NCBI GenBank assembly: GCA_045630765.1
Contig: JAZQTM010000053.1
Coordinates: 1-39,890, forward strand
Length of the DNA stretch: 39,890 nt
From: RGIG3009 sp045630765
GTDB taxonomy: Bacteria > Bacillota > Clostridia > Oscillospirales > Acutalibacteraceae
Direction: 5' to 3'
The translations under genes were made by a program, and so were the position numbers. This document shows, piece after piece, positions 5,540 through 13,624 of this stretch. Numbering within the stretch: the stretch's first letter is position 1; each line of letters opens with the position of its first letter. Under the pieces are notes generated by a model. It searched no databases. It was not told the DNA's origin and saw only the letters and a program-made list of their open reading frames with translations.

Positions 5540-6955
5540 ATGGTATTCAGTAGTCTTGAATTCTTGTTCGTGTTTATTCCCCTTATTTTTGCAATCTACT
5601 ACCTTGTTCCGCCAAAATTCCGCAACGTTTCGTTGCTGATCGGCAGTATCGCATTCTACGTATACGGCACGTTGGATCAACCGCTGTATATTCTTCTTTT
5701 CTTGTTCACCTCGGTAGTGAACTGGTTTGTCGGCTTGCGCATTGCACGCAGCAAACAGCACCGCCGTTTGTGGCTCATTATCGGTCTTGTGTACGATTTC
5801 AGTTGGCTGTTTCTTTTTAAATATGCGGGCTTTTTCTTCCGCACGGCACAAAGCGCACTCGACCGCATCTGGCCGTTATCCGGCATTGAATTGCCTGCTG
5901 TTAATCTGCTTCTCCCCATCGGCATCAGTTTTTACACCTTCCAGATCGTGTCGTATCTGATTGACGTGTACCGCGATACCATTCCCGCCGAACGCTCACT
6001 TATTCGTTTGGCGACGTATCTGTATATGTTCCCTCAGTTGATCGCCGGTCCTATCGTCACGTATTCGCAGGTGGGCGAGCAGTTATATACCCCCAACTTG
6101 TCATCTGCACGCACCAACGAGGGATTAAAAGATTTCACGATCGGTTTAGGCTTAAAAGTGTTGCTTGCCAATCGTATCGGCAATCTGTGGACGGACGTCA
6201 GCGACATCGGCTTTGACAGCATCTCCACCCCGCTCGCGTGGATGGGTATGATTGCTTTCGCACTGCAAATCTACTTTGATTTCTACGGTTACTCGCTGAT
6301 GGCGATCGGTCTTGGCAAAATGCTGGGCTTTGATTTTCCCGATAACTTCCGCCATCCGTATATGGCGCTGACCGTCACGGATTTTTGGCGTCGCTGGCAT
6401 ATCACGCTCGGCTCATGGTTCCGCGATTACCTGTATATCCCGCTCGGCGGCAACCGCGTAGGCATTCCGCGCCACATCTTAAACATGCTGATCGTATGGC
6501 TGTGCACCGGTTTTTGGCACGGCGCGAACTGGAATTTCATCTTGTGGGGATTCCTCTTCTTTGTATTGCTGGTACTGGAAAAATACGCAATCAAATCAAC
6601 ATTGGAGCGTTACCCGATACTCGGACATGGGTATATGTTCTTAATTATCCCGATATCCTTTTTGATCTTCGCCATCACGGATCTGTCGCAGTTGGGCATT
6701 TACTTCGAGCGACTGCTCCCCTTCTTACCGGGCGAACCGATCAACGTCTTTGACGGTGACTGGCTGAAGTACGGAAAAGCATACGGTCTTTTGATTCTTG
6801 TCGGCTTCCTTTTCTGCACCAAATGGCCGCGGCGCATATACGAGCGCATCAAAGACTCCATTTGGGGCACACTGATCTTATTGGCTATCTTCTGGGGATC
6901 GGTCTATTACCTGTATCTCGGTTTGAACGATCCGTTCTTGTATTTCCGCTTTTAG
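5540..6955 (+). CDS. MBOAT-family O-acyltransferase (AlgI/PatA/DltB type)
   Basis: A 471-residue polytopic membrane protein with about ten to twelve hydrophobic segments. Family hallmarks are the N-terminus VFSSLEFLFVF, the WRRWHITLGSWFRDYLYIP region with His287, and the catalytic His327 in TGFWHGANWNF. Such proteins pass acyl groups across the membrane to a secreted SGNH partner that acetylates polysaccharide or peptidoglycan. The start at 5540 fits family length and spacing from GAGGGGG; two upstream ATGs at 5522 and 5531 are too close to or before that site. The stop codon overlaps the ribosome site of the next gene (TTTTAGGAGG), so it is coupled to the SGNH lipoprotein, which is the natural partner. 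Confidence 0.9.
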   Translation: MVFSSLEFLFVFIPLIFAIYYLVPPKFRNVSLLIGSIAFYVYGTLDQPLYILLFLFTSVVNWFVGLRIARSKQHRRLWLIIGLVYDFSWLFLFKYAGFFFRTAQSALDRIWPLSGIELPAVNLLLPIGISFYTFQIVSYLIDVYRDTIPAERSLIRLATYLYMFPQLIAGPIVTYSQVGEQLYTPNLSSARTNEGLKDFTIGLGLKVLLANRIGNLWTDVSDIGFDSISTPLAWMGMIAFALQIYFDFYGYSLMAIGLGKMLGFDFPDNFRHPYMALTVTDFWRRWHITLGSWFRDYLYIPLGGNRVGIPRHILNMLIVWLCTGFWHGANWNFILWGFLFFVLLVLEKYAIKSTLERYPILGHGYMFLIIPISFLIFAITDLSQLGIYFERLLPFLPGEPINVFDGDWLKYGKAYGLLILVGFLFCTKWPRRIYERIKDSIWGTLILLAIFWGSVYYLYLGLNDPFLYFRF

Positions 6956-6966
6956 GAGGTATTGCT

Positions 6967-7836
6967 ATGAAAAAGTTTATGCAGCACTCATATATGATCC
7001 TGCTGATCCTCACCTGTGTCATCATCGTCCCGACGACGTTGTTGTTACAGTCTTGCGACAACGAACCGATCGACCAACCGATGGATCCCACCACCACGGT
7101 TACCACGACCACGACAGAATCCGTTACGTCTACGACGACAACGAACGTCGATTCCGTCACGGACACCACTCAAACCACGACCACCACTTCCAAACCGACC
7201 GATTCGACGACAACCCGCACCACCGCTTCCACCACCTTTCCGAACGCGGGTGACGCGGTTTCTTTCGCAGACACACTGTTTATCGGCGATTCTCGTACAG
7301 TAGGATTGCGTGATTACGGCAAGATTTCGGATGCCACCTTCTTCTGTGCGGTATCCTTAAGCTCGAACAACCTGCTGACAAAACCCATTGAAGTCAGCGG
7401 CTACGGAGAAATTCAGCTGAGCTCTCTGTTGGAGAAAAAACAGTTTAAAACCGCTTATATTATGCTCGGTATCAATGAGATCGGCGGCACGCTGCCCGGC
7501 ATTGCCCAAAAATATCAGAAGATTATTGATACCATCCGTGAGAAGCAACCGGATACGCTCATCATCGTACAATCCACATTGCACGTCACCAAAACGCGTC
7601 ACGAAAGCGAGATCAAAAAAGGTGGCTATTTCAACAACAACCGCATCAACGATCTCAATACCCATTTGCAAGGTCTTACCAACGGCACGACCATCCGATA
7701 CTTGGATATGAATCCGATGTTTGATGACGAATACGGGTGTATGATGGCAGATGCCGCCGCAGGTGACGGTATCCACATCAAAGCAAAATACTATCTGTTG
7801 TGGCGTCAATATCTGGATGATAATCGCCCCTCGTAA
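6967..7836 (+). CDS. Surface SGNH/GDSL-like acyl-transferase or esterase with Thr-rich linker
   Basis: A 289-residue exported protein. Residues 9-27 are one hydrophobic stretch ending in LLLQSC, an imperfect lipobox with candidate lipid Cys30. Residues about 40-92 are a linker made largely of Thr with Ser, Asp and Pro, likely spanning the cell wall. The C-terminal SGNH hydrolase domain has nucleophile Ser109 in IGDSRTVG, a GINEIG block that replaces the usual GxND, and Asp267-His270 in DGIH. It follows the MBOAT gene by 11 nt and shares its ribosome-site overlap. By analogy with PatA/PatB and AlgI/AlgJ pairs, it would receive the acyl group and pass it to an extracellular glycan; the glycan is unknown. 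Confidence 0.82.
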   Translation: MKKFMQHSYMILLILTCVIIVPTTLLLQSCDNEPIDQPMDPTTTVTTTTTESVTSTTTTNVDSVTDTTQTTTTTSKPTDSTTTRTTASTTFPNAGDAVSFADTLFIGDSRTVGLRDYGKISDATFFCAVSLSSNNLLTKPIEVSGYGEIQLSSLLEKKQFKTAYIMLGINEIGGTLPGIAQKYQKIIDTIREKQPDTLIIVQSTLHVTKTRHESEIKKGGYFNNNRINDLNTHLQGLTNGTTIRYLDMNPMFDDEYGCMMADAAAGDGIHIKAKYYLLWRQYLDDNRPS

Positions 7837-7848
7837 CTCACCAAAAGC

Positions 7849-7882
7849 AAACCGAGCAAGGAACGTTCCTTGCGCGGTTTTT
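7849..7882 (+). terminator. Terminator of the MBOAT-SGNH operon
   Basis: GCAAGGAA and TTCCTTGC pair around CG, extended by AACCG/CGGTT across a small mismatch, then TTTTT. It lies 14 nt after the SGNH stop codon. Confidence 0.85.
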
Positions 7883-7937
7883 CAATTTGAAAAGCAGCCG
7901 ATCGTTCGGCTTATTTCACGTGGCTGCCGTTGCATTA

Positions 7938-7966
7938 TTGACGATACGGTCTTTTTGTTTTATAAT
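7938..7966 (+). promoter_or_regulatory. Sigma-A promoter of the two-component system
   Basis: TTGACG (7938-7943), 17 nt and TATAAT (7961-7966). The leader to the response-regulator start is about 80 nt; no clear repeat for response-regulator binding is seen in it. Confidence 0.75.
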
Positions 7967-8052
7967 GTTGACAAACAGTTCAAAATCTGTTCATACACCG
8001 CTGCGCGAATTCTTGTTAAAATACCGTAAGAAAGTCGAAAAGGAGGATTTAC

Positions 8053-8745
8053 ATGGATCTGATCAAGATCATGATTGCCGATGATGACAGCAACATCTGC
8101 GAGTTGTTGCGCCTGTATCTCAGCAAAGAAGGTTTTGAACCGATCATCGTCAACAACGGCGAGGAAGCCGTTGCACGATTTGAAACGGACAAGCCCGATC
8201 TCATTCTTTTGGACGTGATGATGCCGCAACTGGACGGCTGGCAGGTGTGCCGCAAAATTCGCAAGCAGTCGGATTGCCCGATTATTATGCTCACCGCCAA
8301 GGGTGAACTCTTTGACAAGGTGCTCGGGCTGGAACTCGGTGCAGACGACTATATCGTCAAACCCTTTGAAGCGAAAGAGGTTATTGCCCGCATCAAGGCG
8401 GTACTGCGCCGCTCGGGACTGTCGCAAAAAGAAAAAGTTAAAGAAGTATCCTACGACAAACTGTATATCAATATGGAAAACTACGAATTGCGCGTAAACG
8501 GCGAGCAGATTGACACGCCCCCTAAAGAAATGGAACTTATCTATCATCTGGCAAGCAATCCAAACCGCGTTTACACACGCGATCAGTTGTTGGATGAGGT
8601 CTGGGGCTTTGAGTATTACGGCGAGAGCCGTACCGTAGACGTACACGTCAAACGCTTGCGCGAAAAATTAGACGGCATTTCCGACGAATGGACTCTCAAG
8701 ACCGTGTGGGGTGTCGGATACAAGTTTGAGGTTAAACATGTTTAA
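8053..8745 (+). CDS. OmpR/PhoB-family response regulator
   Basis: A 230-residue DNA-binding response regulator. The receiver domain (1-120) has the acidic pocket Asp10-Asp12, phospho-acceptor Asp54 in LLDVMMP, Thr81 and Lys103 in VKPF. The C-terminal winged helix (about 132-228) has the usual TRDQLLDEVWG and RTVDVHVKRLREKL segments. It would act as a dimer at tandem repeats near target promoters. AAGGAGG lies 8 nt upstream of the start. Its last 8 nt overlap the histidine kinase gene, so the two are coupled. An HtrA-type protease lies next in line, which suggests an envelope-stress role like CssRS in Bacillus; that is an inference. Confidence 0.93.
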   Translation: MDLIKIMIADDDSNICELLRLYLSKEGFEPIIVNNGEEAVARFETDKPDLILLDVMMPQLDGWQVCRKIRKQSDCPIIMLTAKGELFDKVLGLELGADDYIVKPFEAKEVIARIKAVLRRSGLSQKEKVKEVSYDKLYINMENYELRVNGEQIDTPPKEMELIYHLASNPNRVYTRDQLLDEVWGFEYYGESRTVDVHVKRLREKLDGISDEWTLKTVWGVGYKFEVKHV

Positions 8746-10171
8746 GAGTGTTTTTTCCAAATACTTCACCGTCACAGCAACCATCATTTTCGCAGCGTTT
8801 GTGCTGCTTGCGGGAGCGCAAGCACTGTTCGCCCGCCGTTACTGGCTGCGTGACAAGGAAATACTGCTCAGCGATCACGCCAACAACATTGCCGGCTTTG
8901 TATCGGACAACTCGTTTGAATTGGTGACCGACAAATACGTAATCCCCTCTTCCCTCACCTCGACACTCAGACGTTTTGCCGAATCGTTTGACGGAAGCGT
9001 GATCGTCACTGACCCCTCTTTTCAGGTTTTGCTTTGCTCTGAAGGCGTTCCGTGCGCCCACGTCGGTCAAACCGTACCAAACACGCTGCACGCGGCGCTG
9101 CAAAACAATTCTCTGTTTACGGTCAGCCGCGTCGGTGATTTTTACAGCGAAGCAAAATATTGCTCCGGTGCCACGTTGTACAAAGACGATATCGTTATCG
9201 GTTACGTACTGGTCACCACCTCCGCCGCAGAACTGCTCGATTATATTGTCGAAAACGTTCAGATCTTTTTGATCTCGGCTCTTGCTATTTTGATTATTTC
9301 GTTTGTCATATTGTACCTGATGACTTACCGTTTTGTGTCCCCGCTGCGTCAGATGGCAACCGCCACGCGCCATTTCAGCCAAGGCGACTTTTCTTATCGT
9401 GTAAAAGTACGCGGCAAGGACGAGGTTGCCGAACTGGCAACCGCACTCAACGGTATGGCAGTTTCACTTTCCTCGGTAGAGGAAATGCGCCGCAGCTTCG
9501 TGGGGAACGTATCTCACGAATTGCGTACACCTATGACCACGATTTCCGGTTTCATCGACGGCATTTTAGACGGCACTATTCCGCAAGAACGACAAAACGA
9601 ATATTTGAAAATCGTATCCGACGAAACCAAGCGACTCTCGCGTTTGGTGCGTTCGATGTTGGATCTTTCCCGCATTGACAGCGGTCAAATGCAACTCAAC
9701 CCCGTTTCGTTTGACCTGACGTCCGTGGTGTGTAACACCTTGGTGTTGTTTGAACAACGCATTGAGGACAAAAACCTGCAAATTGAAGGTATTGACACCT
9801 GCACGCCGCAGTATATCACCGCCGACTACGATCTTATGCAGCAGGTCGTGTATAATCTCATTGATAATGCCGTAAAATTTACAGAGCAGGGCGGGCGTAT
9901 CCGTCTGCTCATTTTCCGCAAAGAAGACCGCACGTATTGTATGATCCGTAACACCGGCACGGGAATCCCCACCACCGAACTGCCGCACATCTTCGACCGT
10001 TTTTATAAAAGTGACCGTTCGCGCGGTTTGGACAAGAGCGGCACCGGATTGGGTCTTTATATCGTTAAGACGTTGATCGACTTGCACGGCGGGGAGGTCA
10101 CGGTATCCTCCCGTGAACAGGAATATTGTGAATTTGTATTTTGGTTACCGGATTCACAAAAAAATGCATAG
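8738..10171 (+). CDS. Membrane sensor histidine kinase
   Basis: A 477-residue sensor kinase. TM1 is about residues 10-30 and TM2 about 173-196, enclosing an extracellular sensor domain of about 140 residues. A HAMP linker (197-250) is followed by the HisKA domain with phospho-His260 in VSHELRTP. The ATPase domain has the N box YNLIDNAVKF, the F-like segment IFDRFYKSD, and the G2 box GTGLGLYIVK. It should phosphorylate the upstream response regulator. The start at 8738 overlaps the regulator stop by 8 nt; GAGGTT lies just upstream. The signal it reads cannot be told from the sequence. Confidence 0.93.
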   Translation: MFKSVFSKYFTVTATIIFAAFVLLAGAQALFARRYWLRDKEILLSDHANNIAGFVSDNSFELVTDKYVIPSSLTSTLRRFAESFDGSVIVTDPSFQVLLCSEGVPCAHVGQTVPNTLHAALQNNSLFTVSRVGDFYSEAKYCSGATLYKDDIVIGYVLVTTSAAELLDYIVENVQIFLISALAILIISFVILYLMTYRFVSPLRQMATATRHFSQGDFSYRVKVRGKDEVAELATALNGMAVSLSSVEEMRRSFVGNVSHELRTPMTTISGFIDGILDGTIPQERQNEYLKIVSDETKRLSRLVRSMLDLSRIDSGQMQLNPVSFDLTSVVCNTLVLFEQRIEDKNLQIEGIDTCTPQYITADYDLMQQVVYNLIDNAVKFTEQGGRIRLLIFRKEDRTYCMIRNTGTGIPTTELPHIFDRFYKSDRSRGLDKSGTGLGLYIVKTLIDLHGGEVTVSSREQEYCEFVFWLPDSQKNA

Positions 10172-10240
10172 TTGTTCAACAAAAAAACACAATTCTCCCC
10201 TATACTGGTATTGTAAACTCACCGAAAGGCGTGAAATAGT

Positions 10241-11575
10241 ATGGATGAATGGAACGTATTCCCGAACAATCCTCAAGAAAACAAACCCGAACAACCGATA
10301 ACACCGGAAACAAACGAGCAGCCGACACCGCCGCCTCAACCGACACCGCCGTACGATCCGTATGGGTGGAATACGCAGCCGACCTATTCGGCACCGACGC
10401 CTCCCTCGGAACCACCGAAAAAGAAATCGAACGGTGGCAAAATCGCAATTGCCGTGGTTGGCGCGATCTGCGCTGTCACCATCATCACCTTGTCGGTGTT
10501 AGTAGTCTTATTGTATCAAAACGGCGGCAGCCTCTTCGCCCCGCCTACGGATACCGACTTGAATGCAGACAATCCCGATATTCCCACCTTGCAGATCACC
10601 GAACTCGATGAGGATACGGAAGGTCTTACCACCACCGAAATCGTGGATCGCAATATTGACAGTACGGTATTGCTGACGATCTACAGTTCCTCCTCTTCCG
10701 GTGCTTTTCCGTTCGGTCAACCCACCGAGCAGGAAGTGGAATCCGGCTCGGCAAGCGGTATTATTATGTCGGAGGACGGCTATATCATCACCAACTGGCA
10801 TTGCGTCGTCAACGAATCCACCAATCAGGAATTCCCGCGTATTGACGTCAAACTCTACAACGGAACGGTGTATGAGTATGCCGAGATCATCGGATACGAT
10901 TCGTCCACCGACCTTGCGGTTATTAAAGTGGATGCCACCGATCTTCAGCCTGCTGAATTCGGCGATTCCAACGCTCTGAAAATGGGTAATAAGGTTGTCG
11001 CACTCGGCAACTCGGGCGGTCTTGGCTGGTCCACCACGCAGGGCATCGTATCCGGTCTTGCCCGCGACGTGTACGAAGACACCGGCTACGCCATCAAATG
11101 CTTACAGATCGACGCAGCGATCAATCCCGGCAACTCGGGTGGTCCGTTGTTCAATGCGGCGGGTCAATGCATCGCCGTTAACTCCGCCAAAATCGTAGCC
11201 AACGGCTACGAAGGTATCGGTTTCTCTATCCCGATCAACGAGGCGAAGGTCATCATTGACGACATTTTGAGAAACGGCTACGTCACCGGCAGAGTGGAAT
11301 TGGGAATCACCGGTCAGACCTACAGCGATTCTCACTACCGCGGTTTCTTGATCTACACGATCGAAAACGATTCGGCAATGAAAAACACGCAAGCAAAACG
11401 CGGTGATTTGATCATTGCTGTGGACAACGTCACGGTAGAAAGCTATGCCGACCTGCGTTCGGAGCTGGCAAAACACAACGTAGGTGATACGGTAACGCTT
11501 ACGCTACTCCGTTCCGAAGACCGTCAGGTGCAAGAATTCACCGTCAGCGTAACGCTGAATGAAGCAAAAAAATAA
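10241..11575 (+). CDS. htrA: HtrA/DegP-type membrane-anchored serine protease
   Basis: A 444-residue trypsin-like quality-control protease. A Pro/Gln/Asn/Thr-rich cytoplasmic tail (1-60) comes before one membrane segment (about 67-92), placing the catalytic part outside the cell. The triad is His187 in TNWHCVV, Asp224 in STDLAVIK and Ser299 in NPGNSGGPL. A single PDZ domain (about 345-440) ends the protein. It degrades or refolds misfolded envelope proteins. It starts 69 nt after the histidine kinase with no terminator between them, so it may be read through from the two-component operon. The ribosome site (AAAGG, about 12 nt from the ATG) is weak. Confidence 0.93.
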   Translation: MDEWNVFPNNPQENKPEQPITPETNEQPTPPPQPTPPYDPYGWNTQPTYSAPTPPSEPPKKKSNGGKIAIAVVGAICAVTIITLSVLVVLLYQNGGSLFAPPTDTDLNADNPDIPTLQITELDEDTEGLTTTEIVDRNIDSTVLLTIYSSSSSGAFPFGQPTEQEVESGSASGIIMSEDGYIITNWHCVVNESTNQEFPRIDVKLYNGTVYEYAEIIGYDSSTDLAVIKVDATDLQPAEFGDSNALKMGNKVVALGNSGGLGWSTTQGIVSGLARDVYEDTGYAIKCLQIDAAINPGNSGGPLFNAAGQCIAVNSAKIVANGYEGIGFSIPINEAKVIIDDILRNGYVTGRVELGITGQTYSDSHYRGFLIYTIENDSAMKNTQAKRGDLIIAVDNVTVESYADLRSELAKHNVGDTVTLTLLRSEDRQVQEFTVSVTLNEAKK

Positions 11576-11579
11576 CAGC

Positions 11580-11614
11580 AAAAGCGGTGACAGTTTCGCT
11601 GTCACCGCTTTTTT
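11580..11614 (+). terminator. Terminator after htrA
   Basis: AAAGCGGTGACAG and CTGTCACCGCTTT pair around TTTCG, followed by a T-run. Confidence 0.9.
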
Positions 11615-11625
11615 GCGAAAACGAC

Positions 11626-11654
11626 TTGCACCGCCGCAAGGTTTGTGCTATACT
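11626..11654 (+). promoter_or_regulatory. Sigma-A promoter of yebC
   Basis: TTGCAC (11626-11631), 17 nt and TATACT (11649-11654), about 35 nt before the start codon. Confidence 0.75.
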
Positions 11655-11688
11655 CGTGTAAGATATGTAAACATAAGGAGATTGTATT

Positions 11689-12426
11689 ATGTCCGGACAT
11701 TCCAAATGGAATAATATCAAGCGTAAAAAGGAAAAGACCGACGGTCAAAAAGCCAAGATCTTCACCAAAATGGGTCGTGAGATCGCCGTTGCCGTTAAAG
11801 AGGGCGGCAGTGCCGATCCTGCGTCCAACTCGAAATTAAAGGATGCCATCGCCAAAGCAAAGGCAAACAACGTGCCGAACGATAACATCGATCGCATTAT
11901 CAAAAAAGCCGCAGGCGACGGCAACGCTGACAATTACGAAGCGTTACAGTACGAGGGCTACGGTCCTTGCGGCATCGCCGTTATCGTGGAAACGTTAACC
12001 GATAACCGCAACCGCACCGCCGCCGATATCCGCCATTATTTCGATAAGTTTGGTGGCAATCTCGGTCAGACCGGTTGCGTGAGCTTTATGTTTAATCAAA
12101 AAGGTATTCTGGCGATTGAAGCCGAGGGACTCGACGAGGATAAGGTTATGGAGGACGCACTGGAGGCCGGTGCCGCTGACTTTGCCGCCGACGAAGACGT
12201 GTTTGAGATCACCACCGAGCCGGAAGATTTCTCCGCCGTGCGCGACGATCTGGAAGCCAAAGGTTACACCTTTGTATCCGCTGAACTCGAAATGGTCCCC
12301 GACGTGTACAGCGAGATCAACGATGAGGAAGCTCTCGTTAAAATGGAAAAACTGCTCGATGCGCTCGAAGATAACGACGACGTGCAGAACGTCTGGCACA
12401 ACTGGGAACGCCCTGACGAAGACTAA
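11689..12426 (+). CDS. yebC: YebC/TACO1 family protein
   Basis: A 245-residue member of the highly conserved YebC/PmpR family. The N-terminus SGHSKWNNIKRKK is the family signature, and the helical domain 1 (about 1-75) and the acidic domains 2 and 3 follow with normal length. The family was long annotated as a transcription regulator. Its mitochondrial relative TACO1 is a translation activator, and a role at ribosomes stalled on proline-rich sequence has been proposed for bacterial members. It stands alone with its own promoter, unlike the ruvC-linked arrangement in enterics. AAGGAG lies 8 nt before the ATG. Confidence 0.95.
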   Translation: MSGHSKWNNIKRKKEKTDGQKAKIFTKMGREIAVAVKEGGSADPASNSKLKDAIAKAKANNVPNDNIDRIIKKAAGDGNADNYEALQYEGYGPCGIAVIVETLTDNRNRTAADIRHYFDKFGGNLGQTGCVSFMFNQKGILAIEAEGLDEDKVMEDALEAGAADFAADEDVFEITTEPEDFSAVRDDLEAKGYTFVSAELEMVPDVYSEINDEEALVKMEKLLDALEDNDDVQNVWHNWERPDED

Positions 12427-12440
12427 TATAACTGTTAAAA

Positions 12441-12474
12441 GCGCCTGCAAGGAAAGCCTTGCAGGCGCCTTTTT
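12441..12474. terminator. Bidirectional terminator between yebC and maf
   Basis: GCGCCTGCAAGG and CCTTGCAGGCGC form a perfect 12-bp stem around AAAG, with T-runs on both strands. It ends both yebC and the long leftward uvrB-to-maf gene run. Confidence 0.92.
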
Positions 12475-12476
12475 CT

Positions 12477-13025
12477 TTATAAGTGCTGTTTTAAAACCTC
12501 ATACAACCGACCCGAGGGGAGTCCCATCACGGTGTAAAAATCACCGTGAATGCCGCGAATGTGCCGCATCCCGCGTCCTTGGATGGCGTAAGCACCGGCT
12601 TTTCCCATCGGCTCACCCGTTGCCACGTATGCCGCAATTTCATTCTCGCTCATCGGCAAAAAGGTGACCGCCGCGCTGTCGGCAAAACCTTCGCTGCGTT
12701 CGCCGTCACAGATCCACACAGCGGTAATCACACGATGTTCTTTTCCGGATAACCGTCGGAGCATCGCTTTCGCATCTTCCGCATCGTTCGGCTTACCGAG
12801 GATGGTGCCATCCACCACCACGACCGTATCCGCCCCCAGCACTACCTCATTCGGGTAACGCTCGGCAATCTCCTCTGCTTTCCCCCGCGCCACGCGCAGT
12901 ACCGCCTCGTCGGGTGACAGGGCGGGATCGGGAGGCAGTTCCGATTGAGCAGGCTCCACAGTATACGCAATCCCCATCAGGTCCAGTATTTCCCGACGAC
13001 GGGGAGATGCTGATGCCAATATCAT
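12477..13025 (-). CDS. maf: Maf family nucleoside triphosphate pyrophosphatase
   Basis: A 182-residue house-cleaning enzyme that hydrolyses non-canonical or excess NTPs (dTTP/UTP for the YhdE branch) to monophosphates. The family signature is present: LASASPRRREIL at the N-terminus, GADTVV with the catalytic Asp, GKP, and GKAGAYAIQG near the C-terminus. The AYAIQG form favours the dTTP/UTP group. It is the last gene of the leftward run, and its start overlaps the rnmV stop by 4 nt (ATGA). The stop lies just before the shared terminator. Confidence 0.93.
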   Translation of the reverse strand: MILASASPRRREILDLMGIAYTVEPAQSELPPDPALSPDEAVLRVARGKAEEIAERYPNEVVLGADTVVVVDGTILGKPNDAEDAKAMLRRLSGKEHRVITAVWICDGERSEGFADSAAVTFLPMSENEIAAYVATGEPMGKAGAYAIQGRGMRHIRGIHGDFYTVMGLPSGRLYEVLKQHL

Positions 13026-13624
13026 ACGCTTTCTCCTTTTATCTCAAACAGTACCGCGCGGTACTGTTCCTCACTCAATAACACGTTGAGTACGTCAATC
13101 AATCGATTGGCAGAAAGTTTCGTCGGTAAAGACAGCGCTTTAAGAAGTGCCGTACGAAGACGCGCGCTATCCTCTCTGCCCGATAATCCGTCTTCATACA
13201 ATCGTTGTTTTGTTAAATACGGCACCGACCGTTCAAGCGTTCCGTCAAGCGGTGTTGCCTCGGCACGCCGCAATGCCGCCAAAACGGTATCACCGTCCAC
13301 GCCCTCTACGCCGAGCAAGCCTTCTTTGGACGGTGCCGCTTTACGCCGTTCCTTTCCGGTAATTTCGGGAATGTAGGCGTGTTTGACACATTCTTTTGGC
13401 AAGGCACCGCTGATACGATCACGAATCACAAAACCTGCGGAATCGCTGTCTGTCAGCACGATCAGCCCTTGCGCACGTGCTAATTTTTGCAACAGTTGCA
13501 TCTTCTCAGGTTGCTTGAAAATGCCGAAACCATCCGTTTCGACAATGGTGGCATCCACCACACTGCGCAAACGGATGGCATCGTATTTTCCTTCTACAAC
13601 GATCGCTTCCTTGATCGCGATCAT
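13022..13624 (-). CDS. rnmV: Ribonuclease M5 (5S rRNA maturase)
   Basis: A 200-residue TOPRIM-domain nuclease that matures 5S rRNA in Firmicutes. The conserved N-terminus (IKEAIVVEGKYD) carries the TOPRIM Glu, and DSDSAG supplies the DxD metal site. The C-terminal part (about 115-200) matches the DUF4093-type tail. Two adjacent ATGs exist at 13627 and 13624. The second fits the family N-terminus and has AAGG seven nt upstream, so it is chosen. The gene overlaps holA at its start and maf at its stop, implying tight co-translation. Confidence 0.9.
   Translation of the reverse strand: MIAIKEAIVVEGKYDAIRLRSVVDATIVETDGFGIFKQPEKMQLLQKLARAQGLIVLTDSDSAGFVIRDRISGALPKECVKHAYIPEITGKERRKAAPSKEGLLGVEGVDGDTVLAALRRAEATPLDGTLERSVPYLTKQRLYEDGLSGREDSARLRTALLKALSLPTKLSANRLIDVLNVLLSEEQYRAVLFEIKGESV

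Noticed and set aside
7080..7240. A nucleotide tandem repeat of ACC/ACG-type triplets
   Set aside because: It is the coding for the Thr-rich linker of the SGNH lipoprotein; units are irregular at DNA level.
10172..10240. A separate promoter for htrA (TATACT near 10201)
   Set aside because: No acceptable -35 lies at 16-18 nt, so I did not call it; read-through from the kinase gene is equally possible.
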